From Epiperipatus broadwayi (lineage: Eukaryota; Onychophora; Udeonychophora; Euonychophora; Peripatidae), in the NCBI GenBank assembly GCA_028023455.1, contig JAQFVV010012424.1, positions 1,282,001 to 1,346,000 of the forward strand: 64,000 bases of DNA, given 5' to 3'. Position numbers and translations under genes: made by a program. Positions 12,297 to 22,850 of the stretch are shown here, piece after piece; position 1 is the stretch's first letter; each line of letters opens with the position of its first letter. The notes below the pieces were generated by a model. That model searched no databases. It saw only the letters and a program-made list of their open reading frames with translations, and had not been told where the DNA came from.

Positions 12297-13040
12297 ATGA
12301 AACAGTAAGGTCTGCTTTGCAGATCTTCGTTTCACCTTTTCTCACCTACTTCCTACCCTCATACCTTAGTTTGAACCCCAATCTATCGTAGTGTGTCTGC
12401 AATACACTTATATACCGAAAATCCCGCCTAATTTTAAACCACGAGCACAATGCTCGTATTATATATATAACTTATTCCCAAATAAAATATTATGAATTAT
12501 GTAGTTGTTCACATAATTTACATTTATTAAAAAGTAAGTTATATAAGTCGTAATGGTGCACACACTATGGTATGCATTTTAAAACATATCTAAAATTATA
12601 AATTGTTAAAGTGATTTTGTTTGAGTCTATTTACAAATATATTACTGTCAGTAATATATTTTGATTTAAAATAAAATTCATTTAGTAAATATTCGTTTAG
12701 TAAATAGATTCAAATATTGCAATTTAAAAAGTAAAATCATTTTCTTTAATTTAATAAAAGTTATTCCAAATATTTCTGTTAAAATAAATGAGGGACAATA
12801 GTTTAATTAGTAAATGTTGTATAAGTTTATCTAAAAACAGCAGATGTCCACTTAAGGTTTTCTTTAATTAATAAAAATAATTTTTAACTAAATCTAGTTT
12901 GTAATTCGAATGTCGACAGGGAAATTAACAAAAGAAATTAATTAATGTTGAATTCCTTTAGACATTCCGATGATTTAATTACAGATGATAAGTCCGATAT
13001 TTTTGTAATGCTCCAGGGCAGTTTTATTGTTAAATTCCAC
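12297..13040. other. Unassigned DNA upstream of the 13-kb promoter-like site
   Basis: The left 170 bp are less AT-rich and include a perfect 7-bp hairpin, ACGAGCA/TGCTCGT with loop CAA (about 12441-12457). The remainder is AT-rich. No gene was recognised. Confidence 0.35.
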
Positions 13041-13075
13041 TATAAAAAGGAGGTTTTTCTTTTGTTCTCCAGTTA
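13041..13075 (+). promoter_or_regulatory. TATA box and initiator-like pair
   Basis: TATAAAAAGG at 13041-13050 is followed by CTCCAGTTAG, whose A (13071) lies exactly 30 bp from the first T, the spacing of a Pol II core promoter. The same layout occurs at 25145/25175 in element K1. It may therefore be the U3/R boundary of an LTR rather than a host gene promoter. Confidence 0.45.
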
Positions 13076-13093
13076 GTTGTTTTTTATTCTAAT

Positions 13094-13294
13094 GTGTCTA
13101 AGAGAAATCATTCTGTGTTCTATTCTAATAATTTGCTAACCTTGACATGTCCGAGTAGAGGCGTTAAGATGGCTATGTCCCCTCGGAATAACCAGCCGCT
13201 GCTCCATACCATCAGAAGTTATCACACGGACCCCGAAACTGCTGCTGCTGCTGCCAAAAATATGAACATTCCAGATTTTGCTGCTGAATTATAA
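13094..13294 (+). CDS. Small ORF downstream of a core promoter, unknown product
   Basis: This is a 66-codon ORF beginning 23 bp after the predicted start of transcription, in sequence clearly less AT-rich than its surroundings. The C-terminal half, with SYHTDPETAAAAAKNMNIPD, has a run of five alanines written only as GCT or GCC codons. No domain, signal peptide or membrane segment is evident, and I do not recognise it. A second in-frame ATG (near 13169) would give a 41-residue product. An AG/GTAACC donor-like site follows at about 13332, so it could be part of a first exon. It could also be an LTR leader without coding function. Confidence 0.3.
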   Translation: MSKRNHSVFYSNNLLTLTCPSRGVKMAMSPRNNQPLLHTIRSYHTDPETAAAAAKNMNIPDFAAEL

Positions 13295-15002
13295 AACCTG
13301 CCGAACATCTACCTGCAAATGCGTCTCCAGAGGTAACCTAAATTAACCCAAGAGCTCTTGTGATTCCTAACTAACATGCTATAGCTATTTAAAATTGTTT
13401 TCCTTATATTTCACGTAACTTCATTATGTATTTCTTTAATGTGTTTAAATATACTCAACATTTTTCTCTATCCTTGGGTTAATATTTTCTATTTATAAAG
13501 TTTTTTTTATTTTATTATGATAATGTGTCAGAATCGTCTTGACCGAGTGAACTATTCCCTCTATTGAAAGTAAGACGCCGCTATTAAGGCATATTTTAAA
13601 TTTATAATTTTCCAATTTTATTATCTTGAAAATCACTCGTTCGAGGGTGATTCTTTTCTTTAATATAATATAATCACATCGTTTAAAATCTACATGTTAT
13701 TGATTTTAATCTAATATAAGAGTATGTGCGAAGTCAATGATTAAATGTGTCCCTTAATGCCTGATTGCGTATATCAATCTATACTTACTTTTCAAACCCG
13801 CAAGCATGCATTTTCCTAGTTTAATTACCGTGTTCTACTTTAATTACAAAGTTCATCATTGACGTCGAGAATGTGCGGACCCTTTTAAATGAATTTTGGG
13901 GAATTTGATTGGGCATTTATCTTAATCCAAGTAAAACCCATTCAGTATGTTTTATGTACACTCGTCTCGTATTGCTGGTAAATGAATTGGTTGTTGAGAC
14001 CGCTTTGTTTTATTTTCCAAGGATTCTTTACATGGCTAAGGCCATTCTCTCCATGCTTGCAGTTTCCAGGCAGAGAGTGTCCCAAATGACACCCCTGGGA
14101 ATTAAACACAATCGTCACACAGTCGCTAAGTTTCGGCTGTTCGTAAAATACTTTCCTATGGGTTAGCGGTGAGATGCCCTCTGTAATTATTCCGGATCTT
14201 CAATATTGTTTTATTTTATATTTATTTTACAAAGCATCCGTGACTTAAACGTGTCACACCCTCCAACTTTAATAAATTCATTATCAGCAATACTGACCTC
14301 CCAATGTAACTTTATTATTATTATTCTCAAATAAATGCTTTGATCACAGTCCCACTTTGTTGCTTAGCAAGCTTTTGTCCGTGCTATTCTCGAAATCAAT
14401 GAATATTTTAGAACACTTAATTTCAAATATTTTCTTAAACTTGTATACTTACTCAAAGCACCTCACACATGTTCCTATCTCGTCAAGCACATTATCGTAA
14501 TGCTATTAGCCCGAGGAATAGAATATATCACTTTGTTTTAAAACCTTTTGTCATTTATTGAAATATAATGCCAACAATTATTTAATACACGTCCCTGTCT
14601 CATATAAGCAGACAGTGGCGTTATATATATATTTATATAAATAAATTGTGTGAAATTATTTAAAACTAAATTTGATCTCTTATTTTATTTGATTCCTATC
14701 ACTGTCTCGGTCTATATGTATATATTTTCTGCATTTCTTTTGTAAATCCATAGACGTTAATTAGCCACCCAAACTTCTTTTAGTATAGAGTCTTTTGTTT
14801 CTCCCTGACCACCAGGCACCGGTCAAAGGTTATACTAGTAGTGGCACCAGATGCGTTATCACGTAGATGGCGCTGTGAAATTTGGACTTTAGATTCGAAC
14901 TTAGTATATCTAGAAGGCAACCCCTCCTAGAATGTTCAGTTTCATGTCTGGGGTTTGAATTCTGCAGTGTGTTCGCGAGATAGACGATTCTGACTGTTAC
15001 AA
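13295..15002. other. Less AT-rich block, possibly part of an LTR element
   Basis: Holds an 85-codon ORF at 13909-14166 with no recognisable domain, several AATAAA strings (for example about 14268 and 14329) and a hairpin-like patch at 14810-14825. The right edge has TAGATGGCGC (about 14865) and ends CTGTTACA (about 15001), similar to the right end of element K1 (TAGATGGCGCC near 26817, then CGTTACA). Terminal repeats are not clear, so this is only a suggestion. Confidence 0.3.
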
Positions 15003-15110
15003 TAAACATATATGATAGATACAGATAAGTATCCATCTTTATGTATAAATGATGTTGCCTTGACAACAGATTGAGATTGTTGATTGTTATTGAAATTGGT
15101 ATCGTTTATG
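15003..15110 (+). repeat. Repeat shared with 11954-12070
   Basis: GTATCCATCTTTATGTATAA, then TTGCCTTGACAACAGATTGA and TTGTTGATT, with a similar string at 11980-12045. A short self-complementary element, CAACA/TGTTG, lies inside. Dispersed repeat of unknown type. Confidence 0.6.
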
Positions 15111-16637
15111 TGTTGATTTAAATATATATATATATATAATTATTTAATGATTTATTATTTTATAAAGTTGCATAAGAATGTAATTAAAGTTTTATTGTTT
15201 TCTCTTTTTCTAAAAGAATAAGTATAAGAAATTTATTAAAATGTCTCACAGGTTGATTGATTAAGAAAGATTTTATAAAAAAAGTTTTTTAAAAAAGATT
15301 TTTAGTCAATAGGATTTAACTGAATTACCAATGCAAATGAATTTTAACATTTTATTTTAGAGAAATCCATTTTGCTATAATTTCTGATGAAAATCAGTCT
15401 TCTAGTTGAAATATCATATTAATGTGGCTCTTTAAAGATGTAATAGTGTTTGTTTATATATACACACCAATAGAATGACATTAATCTTGCTCCTTATAAT
15501 GTAAGAATTTCTAATATATGGACAAAAACTTTTGGACTTCTAGATATGTTGTAGCATACATTAATTTAATTAGTTAACATTTTTAAATATACATTAAAAA
15601 CTAATTAATCACAGAACACAATTCAATCAATATTTTATTTTTTATAAATTAATTTAAAAAGCTCTACTCAATTCATGATTTTGATTTTTTTTTTTAGAAA
15701 ATGGTGACTGAATGCTTTGAATAAAGACTCATTGTAGTTGATCTTTTAAAAAAGATTAAATTTAGTTAAGTAAAGAAACAAAGATAAAACACCAAATAAG
15801 CTGGCCTCTATTTAAAAACAAATAAATAAATGTTTATTGATTTGATTATGATACTATAAATGTTTAATAAGTTAATATTAAAATGTTTAATAAGATTTTA
15901 AAATTAAGTTATAGTTTTATTATAACTACACTATATTTACTAAAATTGGGGGAAATATTCATCAATAAATTTTATTATTCTGTTGTTACTCTATTAATAT
16001 AAAAATAAATGTTTATTTATACAGAATTAAAACAAATTTAATATACAATATGCATTTGTAAATATATGGAATCAAAATTATAAATACTAAAATTAATAGA
16101 TGTTAATGTAAAGTAAAATCTATCTGTTTTATTAAACTACTCATTACTTAGCTTTAGCAAAAGAAAACCCAATTTATAATATACTGAATAATATATATAT
16201 ATATAATCTTGCAGTAAAAATAATTTATTTAATAAAACTATCAATTATTTAACAAATAAATACATGATAAATAAATTATACAAAGAAATGTAAATTCATA
16301 ATAAATATCTGCATTAAAATAAATAAATAATGCATGAAACACATGATAAAAATGCAAGATTAAAGAATAATATCTTATATAAAATTCATCTTGTGCTATG
16401 AATTTGAAATTAACCAGCTTTCTGATTAGTTGTTCCTGACCAATACAATGAAATGTTGAATTCATTGCCTAAGAAAAAATAGAACTTTTTACACTGCCTT
16501 GATAAGGACTTGTAAGAGTTGAAAGTGCTTGGAAATATTATTTAGTTATTATTTTATTTATTTATATTAAAGAAACTCTGTTTTAACAATTGACAAATTG
16601 TTATATTATATTTATGTCTGCATTAATTGTTTAATTT
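15111..16637. other. AT-rich DNA, nothing recognised
   Basis: Contains (TA)n tracts at about 15122-15138 and 16190-16204 and otherwise featureless A+T-rich sequence. ORFs here are chance. Confidence 0.5.
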
Positions 16638-16868
16638 CTAGATATAAACATATATTAAATAAAATGAAGAAAATATACTTTGTAGCAAAAAATGTTTTAA
16701 ATAAAAAACAACAACAAACGATTGCTTATACAAAATGCTTATTAAATGAAACAAAGTAAAAAGTCCACACACAGAAATCTGCATTAAATAAAAAACAAAT
16801 GCAAAAGGTAGTTCACAATGTAGGTGTTTTAAGAAAATACACTTACTTAACAAATCCACATTAGGCAT
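16638..16868 (-). repeat. Degenerate minisatellite, left member of an inverted pair
   Basis: On the minus strand it shows loosely repeated 45-55-bp units of the form TTTAATRCATTTTNTGTRYR, then GANTATTTTTGCTTT. The same kind of unit recurs on the plus strand at 17590-17830. The resulting ORFs, rich in Phe and Leu, are products of the T-rich repeat. Confidence 0.45.
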
Positions 16869-16984
16869 GAGCCAAAAGGTGATTCATTTAGGGTCTAATG
16901 AAAAACATACATATAAGATATACACATACCAAAATATACATTTTTTAATTTTGTGACTCATAGGTTTGACAGTTAACTATTTTC

Positions 16985-17215
16985 ATTTTACACCAATAGT
17001 AAATATAGGGGATTTGGACTCATACTTTCAAGCATCCTTCAACTATCCATACTATCTCATACCACTGATATACATGGCACCATATATGCAGAAAAGATGA
17101 ATAATCACCAATATACATATTTCGTGTTAAACCAGCACTCATCAGTTGGTCTAGATTACCATCTCCCATACTTAAAAATTTACACCAATAAAATTCTACA
17201 CCAATAGGTAGCACT
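16985..17215 (-). repeat. Repeat family G copy 2 (ribozyme-bearing)
   Basis: Read on the minus strand it contains the ribozyme (17102-17158), then TGATTATTCATCTTTTCTGC, GGTATGAGATAGTATGGATA, TTGAAGGATGCTTGAAAGTA and GAGTCCAAATCCCC. The same order occurs in the other G copies (28208, 41978, 46100 and 49565). The tail resembles a short retroposon. It has no ORF. Confidence 0.75.
17102..17158 (-). ncRNA. Hammerhead ribozyme, family G copy 2
   Basis: It folds as a type I hammerhead: outer stem I UAAUC/GAUUA, internal loop UAGA/U, inner stem I CCAA/UUGG, the intact CUGAUGA box, stem II GUGCUG/UAACAC around GUU (one C-A mismatch), GAA, stem III AUA/UAU with loop UG, and A17. Predicted cleavage lies between 17112 and 17111 on the minus strand. 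The outer stem is UAAUC/GAUUA here but GAUC/GAUC at 49768, a change that keeps pairing. Confidence 0.65.
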
Positions 17216-17589
17216 ATACTATTAAAAATTACAATATCAGTCTTTCATGCTCACATTGTCAAGTAACTTAGTTTTGCTATTTTTTATACAGCCACAATTT
17301 GTTCTTTTCAGTTTCATTAATTGTGCTATAAAGTTGGCCAAGGAATATCACTTTCTGTTGAAGTCTTGAATTATATTAGAAATGTTTTCTGTATATATTA
17401 ACTTTAAATTTCAGGATGGGGGGGGGGATTCCTTAGTGAAATATAATTCAATTTCATTCTTTAATTTGGTATGCTTGCTGTTGTGAATAGCTTTATTTTT
17501 GCAATTTTCATTTCTTATAAATTTCCTTTTGGCATCCGACCTGCATTTCAGTTAATAGTGAATTGTTTTCACTTATAACACCAATTGGT

Positions 17590-17830
17590 GTAGATTATCT
17601 TTTACTTTCTTTAATTTAATATACATTTTTTGTGCGGATTATTTTTTGCTTTTTTAAAATTTTATATACATTTTGTATGTGAGTTATTTTTGCTTTTATT
17701 TCTTACACACTTTATGTGTAAACTCCTATTTGCTTTACTTAATGCATTTTTTGTACATGGATTATCTCTTGCTTTCTTTTGTTTAAAGCATATTTTTTTA
17801 TTACTAAATATATTTTCTTTATTTTATTCA
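17590..17830 (+). repeat. Degenerate minisatellite, right member of an inverted pair
   Basis: Four or five loose units of about 45-55 bp, each with a CATTTTNTGTRYRNRGANTA segment followed by TTTGCTTT. It is the inverted counterpart of 16638-16868. A run of eleven Gs... see sequence near 17417 for a G-rich tract between the two members. The 73-codon ORF is a by-product of the T-rich repeat. Confidence 0.45.
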
Positions 17831-17876
17831 ATACACCTTTATAATCTATAATTTTAGTAATAAATACTGACACTTC

Positions 17877-18060
17877 ACAGATCTAGGTGCAGTGCTCTCA
17901 GATCCAAGGATTCTCACTGATGAAAGCCACAAGCTAGAAACTAGTCTGGGGATATTGGATGAGTAGGTACTAGATAGGGATTTTATGCACAAACCTTTTG
18001 GCATCAGTTGATTACTCTGGCTTGCACTGAGTGGCACTACTGTATGGAGAGTTTTGCCTG
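17877..18060 (+). repeat. Repeat family E copy 1
   Basis: Full-length family E layout: AGATCTAGGTGCAGTGCTCT, the ribozyme (17902-17960), GGTACTAGATAGGGATTTTA, TGCACAAACCTTTTGGCATC, and a tail CACTGAGTGGCACTACTG, then TATGGAGAGTTTTGC. Other copies are at 34061-34260 (minus) and 34733-34930 (plus); tails only at 7343 and 52090. Confidence 0.8.
17902..17960 (+). ncRNA. Hammerhead ribozyme, family E copy 1
   Basis: Stem I is bipartite, AUCCAA/UUGGAU outside and AUUCUCA/UGGGGAU inside, with internal loop GG/A. The box is CUGAUGA. Stem II is AGC/GCU around CACAA, flanked by an A-A mismatch where most hammerheads have a G-C pair (10.1-11.1). GAA is followed by stem III AC/GU with loop UA, and the cleavage triplet is GUC (predicted between 17946 and 17947). 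Stem II is AGC/GCU here but GGC/GCC in copies 2 and 3, a compensatory change. The A-A mismatch may lower activity. Confidence 0.65.
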
Positions 18061-20118
18061 TTTTAAATACTGATACTTCTGATAGATTTGCATTTCCATC
18101 TACAATTTTAATTAAACTATTATTATTTCAAAATATATGATTCTTTTGATTTTATTTAATATATTCCTGTACTTGTGTAAATTCAAAAATAAATGCAGAC
18201 ATATTATTTTTTATGAATTAGTCTTTTCTTTCACTTATTATCAAGTGCTATGCATTTCTATTAAGTGAGTAGAAATTACATTAAAAGAACACCAATTTAA
18301 ATTGTTAGGATTGATAGTATATCAAATAAAGTGAACAGGTTAGTTAATAAATTTAATAAAAATTCAACTTAATTTAAGCATCCAAAATTATTGGATATCT
18401 AGCTATATCTAAGATTAGAATAAGATTAGAAAATCAATCTGAATGTGATAGCATCTAAAATACTTTTAGTGAATAGATAAATTATGTCATTATATGGCAA
18501 ATATATTTAATTCAGGGATGACACTGCAGAATATAGCTTGAAGAGAGAACCAGATATCTTTTTACTGAGACACATTATAAACATCAGTGCATACAAAGAA
18601 AAATTGTTGGGCATTAAAATGGCTCATATTCAAAAGATACAAAACTATAATAATCAAACAAATAAATATTATCAAAATAATCTATCATAACTTTCGTAAG
18701 CAGGACTTCTATATGCCATTTCAAAGTCATTTGTTTCTGATTTATAATGCAAAAATGGAGATATCATGTGTCATGATAATTAAATAAGCCAACTGGTTAT
18801 TAGTAACAAAATCTTTTTTACACTTTTTCCAATTGATGCAAAGATTTATACCTATTAATCACTAAAATCAAGCATACAGAACTGATTTTTTTTTTTAAAT
18901 GATGCTAAAACTATTAAGATTTGGCAAGCTATATTATGGATTTCTTGTTTTTCAATTCTTATTGGCATGAAAGTATTATAGCTGCAATTAATTTGAATAT
19001 ACTGAGATTATTTTCATTCCATGATGTAAATGGCATTTGCAAATAAAGTTGTCATGTTTCGGAGTAATAATGGTCTAATCCATACATTCCTCTCAGTCAA
19101 ACATTGGCAGTGGAATCATCATGGCATGAATGAAAAATGAGCCCTTGTGAAACATTTTTGAATAATGAAAAGTAGGTCTTTATCTTTCATGTAATATCTT
19201 ATAGAAATTAAAACTTTTAAGAATGTCGAAATATTCTACCAGATAATTTTCAAATTTCATGAGATTTCATTTCACAGGGATACCAAGTCCTCTTGATATA
19301 AATGGTATTCCAGATATTTTGTTCAACTTGTTGATATCATTCAAAACTAAACAATTAGTTATTGAATAATGCATGCAGCTAAATATTCATGTTAAATTTG
19401 CATAAAATTGAATATTCAAATCATGACTAATATTCTCAACGATAATTTATTTAATTGGCTACTTTTAAATTTATTCGTTAGATTTTTTTTAAAAAATATT
19501 TAAATAACAATAATAAACTATAAATGAAATAGGATTATAAACCCAAAAGTAAAAAAAGCCAAATACTGTAATTAAAAAAGTTAATTCTTCAACTTTGCCA
19601 CGCGGAATTAATCACATTGAATTACTATATAAAATTACATAATTACTACATAATAATAAAAAATCGATATTCGAGACTGAAACAAAATCTGAAATCGATT
19701 TCTTTATCTCAGTTTGTAAATACTTATAAGTTAAAATTTTATAATTTACTCTTATATACATGGGTTAAAAAATAATCTTTAATACTTAAAAACACACACT
19801 AATTATCTAAATTTAAATATATGTAGAAACATGTGCGATGTGCATCATAGCAGAAAAATGAAAAGCTAGAAATAATTGCAATTATATACAATTTACTAGT
19901 AGGCACTACAAACGAATAGCGCTTAACTCTATTTCCCGCAGACATTAAATAGTTAATTAGATATTATACATTAATAAATGCATAAGTAGTAAATTATTAA
20001 GGATTAAAAAACCTACTAAAATTAATTATTATCTTACAAGAATACATTTATTCACGTACTAATTAAACTCAGAACTGTGCAGCTACAAAGCGCTTGTGTT
20101 TTGTTACTTGAAGGCAAA
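18061..20118. other. AT-rich DNA, probably intron of the RGS7BP-like gene
   Basis: No exon was recognised downstream (minus-strand sense) of the exon at 20125-20294. A segment at about 19282-19365 reads on the plus strand as DINGIPDILFNLL and resembles 33330-33400, which lies beside a LINE RT fragment. It is probably a small LINE scrap. The rest is featureless. Confidence 0.4.
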
Positions 20119-20124
20119 TCTTAC

Positions 20125-20294
20125 CTGCTAAACACGGGCCCTAGCTTTGTTTTGGCTGCGACACAGCTGTCGACACACTTCTGTCGGGCAGCTCTTATTT
20201 CTTGGCGAAGAACGGCTCCATCGTAAGCTGCAGCGCCCATAGATTGAAGAAAGTCTCGGAACTTCGCTATTGACACGTTGAGCTCTGACACCAT
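20125..20294 (-). CDS. Exon of an R7 RGS-binding protein (RGS7BP/RGS9BP)-like gene
   Basis: Read on the minus strand from ATG at 20294 this gives 56 codons plus 2 bases, ending at a consensus donor, CAG/GTAAGA (20119-20124), in phase 2. The product has VSELNVSIAKFRDFL, then a loop with G and Y, then LRQEIRAARQKCVDSC and AAKTKLGPVF. This LN...LRQE(I/L)...RQK pattern matches the N-terminal helical part of RGS7BP/RGS9BP, which anchor R7 RGS proteins and G-beta-5 at membranes to speed G-protein shut-off. The known proteins are about 230-260 residues, so most of the gene lies elsewhere. The exon is far less AT-rich than its flanks. TAG precedes the ATG in frame; this either ends the 5' UTR or is the AG of an acceptor (TTCTAG), in which case coding sequence lies further upstream. 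Syntaxin-like N-terminal helices are the alternative. Confidence 0.6.
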
Positions 20295-22503
20295 CTAGAA
20301 TGTTTGAAACACCACAAATCACTATGGACAGCATTTAGTACAATTCCGATAAGTTTAAAATAAAATAAAATTGCGGCTGAAATCCAAACAATGCCGCCGT
20401 CGGAGATCTATTTTGTTTCATATTCGTAGTGATAATACTTTCTTTTCTTACACATTGAATCAGTTAAATTATAAACTTACTTATCCTACTCGAATATTTT
20501 AAAAACCGTTCACGCTACAACTACAATAATATCATTAACTATTATTATCAAAAAGTCTGCCCAGTGCGCATGTGCAATTTTCAGACTACAAAGCTATGTG
20601 TAATGATGCTAGGAATTTACGTACGTATGTACAATTGGCTCCTAACATATTATCATTACATTTGCAATGAGGAGATGCAGTTATTAATGAGCATTAAACA
20701 CACTCATTTCTTATTTGTGCTTGAGAGAAAAATGCATAAGAATTCAAACAGTAAAAGAAAAGAAAATATAACCAGAATAGAATGTTCAACACGCAATCTA
20801 TTTATCTACCACACGTACAGATATACAAATATATGTATACACTCACGTAAATTTGTTTTGACAGATAAAGTTTTTCTGAGGGAATAATCATTATAAAAAT
20901 AAATAAATAATGCCTTAAAAAATTATGCAATTTTTAAAATATAATTTTAATAGTATAATTTATTCTTTTTAGCATATCAAAATAGAACAAAGTATTTCAA
21001 TTTAAAATACATTAATCTCAACATATGACAACTATTTTATTATAATTATTTCAATGTAAATTCACTACCATCACCAATACTAGAACATGTTCGTTTACTA
21101 GCTGATCTATCTTTATATATATATATTTATTTACGTAGGTTCACATTTAGCTTGATTAGTAAACGGTGCATAAATATATTGATCTTTCTTAGTGAAAACT
21201 TATTTAAAACAAACAATCTAGAGTTGTGTCTTACTTGTAAAATTATCTCATTTAGTTCCAAGAAAGAGAGTTAATTGTATTATTTTGGGTGCTTTCAGAC
21301 TACAATAATTAACTGTATGTGTGTGCACGCACATATATAGAATAATTCTCTGTGCATGATTATGCTAATTCATTGGACAACGAATTTGTGTCTGAACTTT
21401 AATTCCAATCTTTAGATTCATATCTTCTGCAAATTATTATAACTTTCTTATTTCATCTCTGAAAGTTTTATATGATCTTTCTCTAAATCTTTTGCAGTCT
21501 CTTTAGATACACTTTAAAAGTTCAGTTAGCATATCTTTTAATAATATATCCAACCCACCTTTATTTCATTTTCTTAATACTTTCAGTAATATAAGTGAAA
21601 CCTATTCTCTTACACATTATGATCCCATTCATTCTCCACCCATACTTCATTGTGCATTCTCTAGTAAACATTCAACTTTCACATTTGTTAGTAAAAACTA
21701 ATAAAACACATTAAAGGCCATTTAGCACATTCACTTGATTTTTTAATATTCAGTTATTTCTATCAAAAATATTCCTTCCAAATTTAATTTTAAGATTAAT
21801 TTAATGTATTATGTTCTGATCTACATTTCTACCCTGACCAAATTACTTATAGTTGTTAACATGTTATAATTCATTAAAATCAATCTTTTTGGAAGTCAAT
21901 AATCATCTTTTTATTTGAAAAGGTATTAAACATTAACCTTTGAAGCTTTTACTTTTTAGTCTTATTTTAATTTGATAGATCTTGTAATATTTACTGAAAT
22001 TCTGATTTAAAATTAGATAATTTATTTTCATTTCTAAGCTTTTCATTTAATTTTATAGAATAATTGTTATAAAATTAGTATAAAAAGTTTTGGAAAGATT
22101 GAATAACATTGTCTTTCATGCAGACAACTACATTATTGTTGATTTTACTATTGTCATTATGTAGTCCAATGATTACATTTTGATAAATATTCCATGGCAT
22201 TGTATAATATCCAGATTACAAAGTTTCAAAGCTTTAATCATGGGAGAAATCACCTTTTTTCATAATGAATCCATAATGGAAATTTATAATTATTTTTTAT
22301 GACTTCTTTTACTATTTAGATGTGATCTATTGCTGTTCAAGAGCTTTTAAATTTAGCTCAATCATTTGATAGGTTTAAATCTGTTAAAATTTTAAAACAA
22401 TTTTCAATTTCTAGTTCGAATTTATTGGGTTGATTCTGAAAGTGATTGTTTATATTATTAATATCATTTTAGTTCTTTATTACTTTTACAATGCTTTTTA
22501 CAA
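20295..22503. other. 5' flank of the exon and AT-rich DNA
   Basis: About 20295-20420 stays less AT-rich and could hold the 5' UTR or promoter of the RGS7BP-like gene (minus strand). I see no confident TATA box. The 107-codon ORF at 20564-20887 has no domain. The remainder is featureless. Confidence 0.4.
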
Positions 22504-22552
22504 TCCACTATTGATGGTTTCAATTACCCCACCAATCTTCTTCAGAACAGGA
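22504..22552 (-). ncRNA. Hammerhead-like ribozyme, family C copy 1
   Basis: Minus-strand partner of C2: CUGAAGA, a weakened stem II (AGAUUG with UAAUU), GAAACCAUC, then AAUAGUGG. The box and GAAA are intact but stem II is poor. Confidence 0.4.
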
Positions 22553-22564
22553 TCAGAATTTAAA

Positions 22565-22616
22565 ATCCTGTTCTGAAGAAGATTGCTGAAGCAACTGAAA
22601 CTGTCAATAGTGGGTT
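22565..22616 (+). ncRNA. Hammerhead-like ribozyme, family C copy 2
   Basis: The box is CUGAAGA (22573-22579). Stem II is AG and UUGC paired with GCAA and CU, with one bulged A and loop UGAA. GAA is followed by a minimal stem III, AC/GU around a single U, and the triplet GUC (predicted cleavage 22605/22606). Stem I is CUGUU/AAUAG. All core positions are canonical; only the tiny stem III is unusual. Such minimal stem III forms are described for PLE hammerheads, which may act as dimers. Confidence 0.55.
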
Positions 22617-22741
22617 GTAAAAAAACATTGTAAAATTAATAAAGAACTACAATGATATTAATATTATATGAATTTGTTAATTCAAGAAAGATAAAGTTAT
22701 AAGAAAATTAAATAATGGAAATTATTCTATTTTAAATGCTA

Positions 22742-22850
22742 ATCCTGTTCTGAAGATTGCCGAGCAATCAAAACCATCAATAGTGGGTTGTATAAAATAT
22801 TATAAAAGTAATAAAGAACTAAGATGATATTAATATTATATGTACTTGGC
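22742..22850 (+). ncRNA. Hammerhead-like ribozyme, family C copy 3, with tail
   Basis: CUGAAGA (22750-22756), stem II UUGC/GCAA with loop CGA, then UCAAAACCAUC in place of GAAAC, then AAUAGUGGGUUGU. The GAA box is damaged (CAA), so it is probably inactive. The downstream tail with AATAAAGAACTA matches the tail of C2, showing a common retroposed unit about 110 bp long. Confidence 0.5.

Larger units (their letters stand above)
22504..22650. repeat. Palindromic repeat, family C
   Basis: The left arm (22504-22552) and right arm (22562-22612) are inverted copies: GATCCTGTTCTGAAGAAGAT read inward from each side, closed by AGAATTTAAA. Each arm contains a hammerhead-like core (C1 on the minus strand, C2 on the plus strand). 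The right arm continues as TTGTAAAAAAACATTG, then AATAAAGAACTAC, and that extension recurs after copy C3 at 22742. Confidence 0.75.

Noticed and set aside
13909-14166. 85-codon ORF as a gene
   Set aside because: No domain and no convincing start context; it lies inside a block that may be an LTR.
20564-20887. 107-codon plus ORF upstream of the RGS7BP-like exon
   Set aside because: No domain, AT-driven composition, and no promoter or splice context. Chance ORF.
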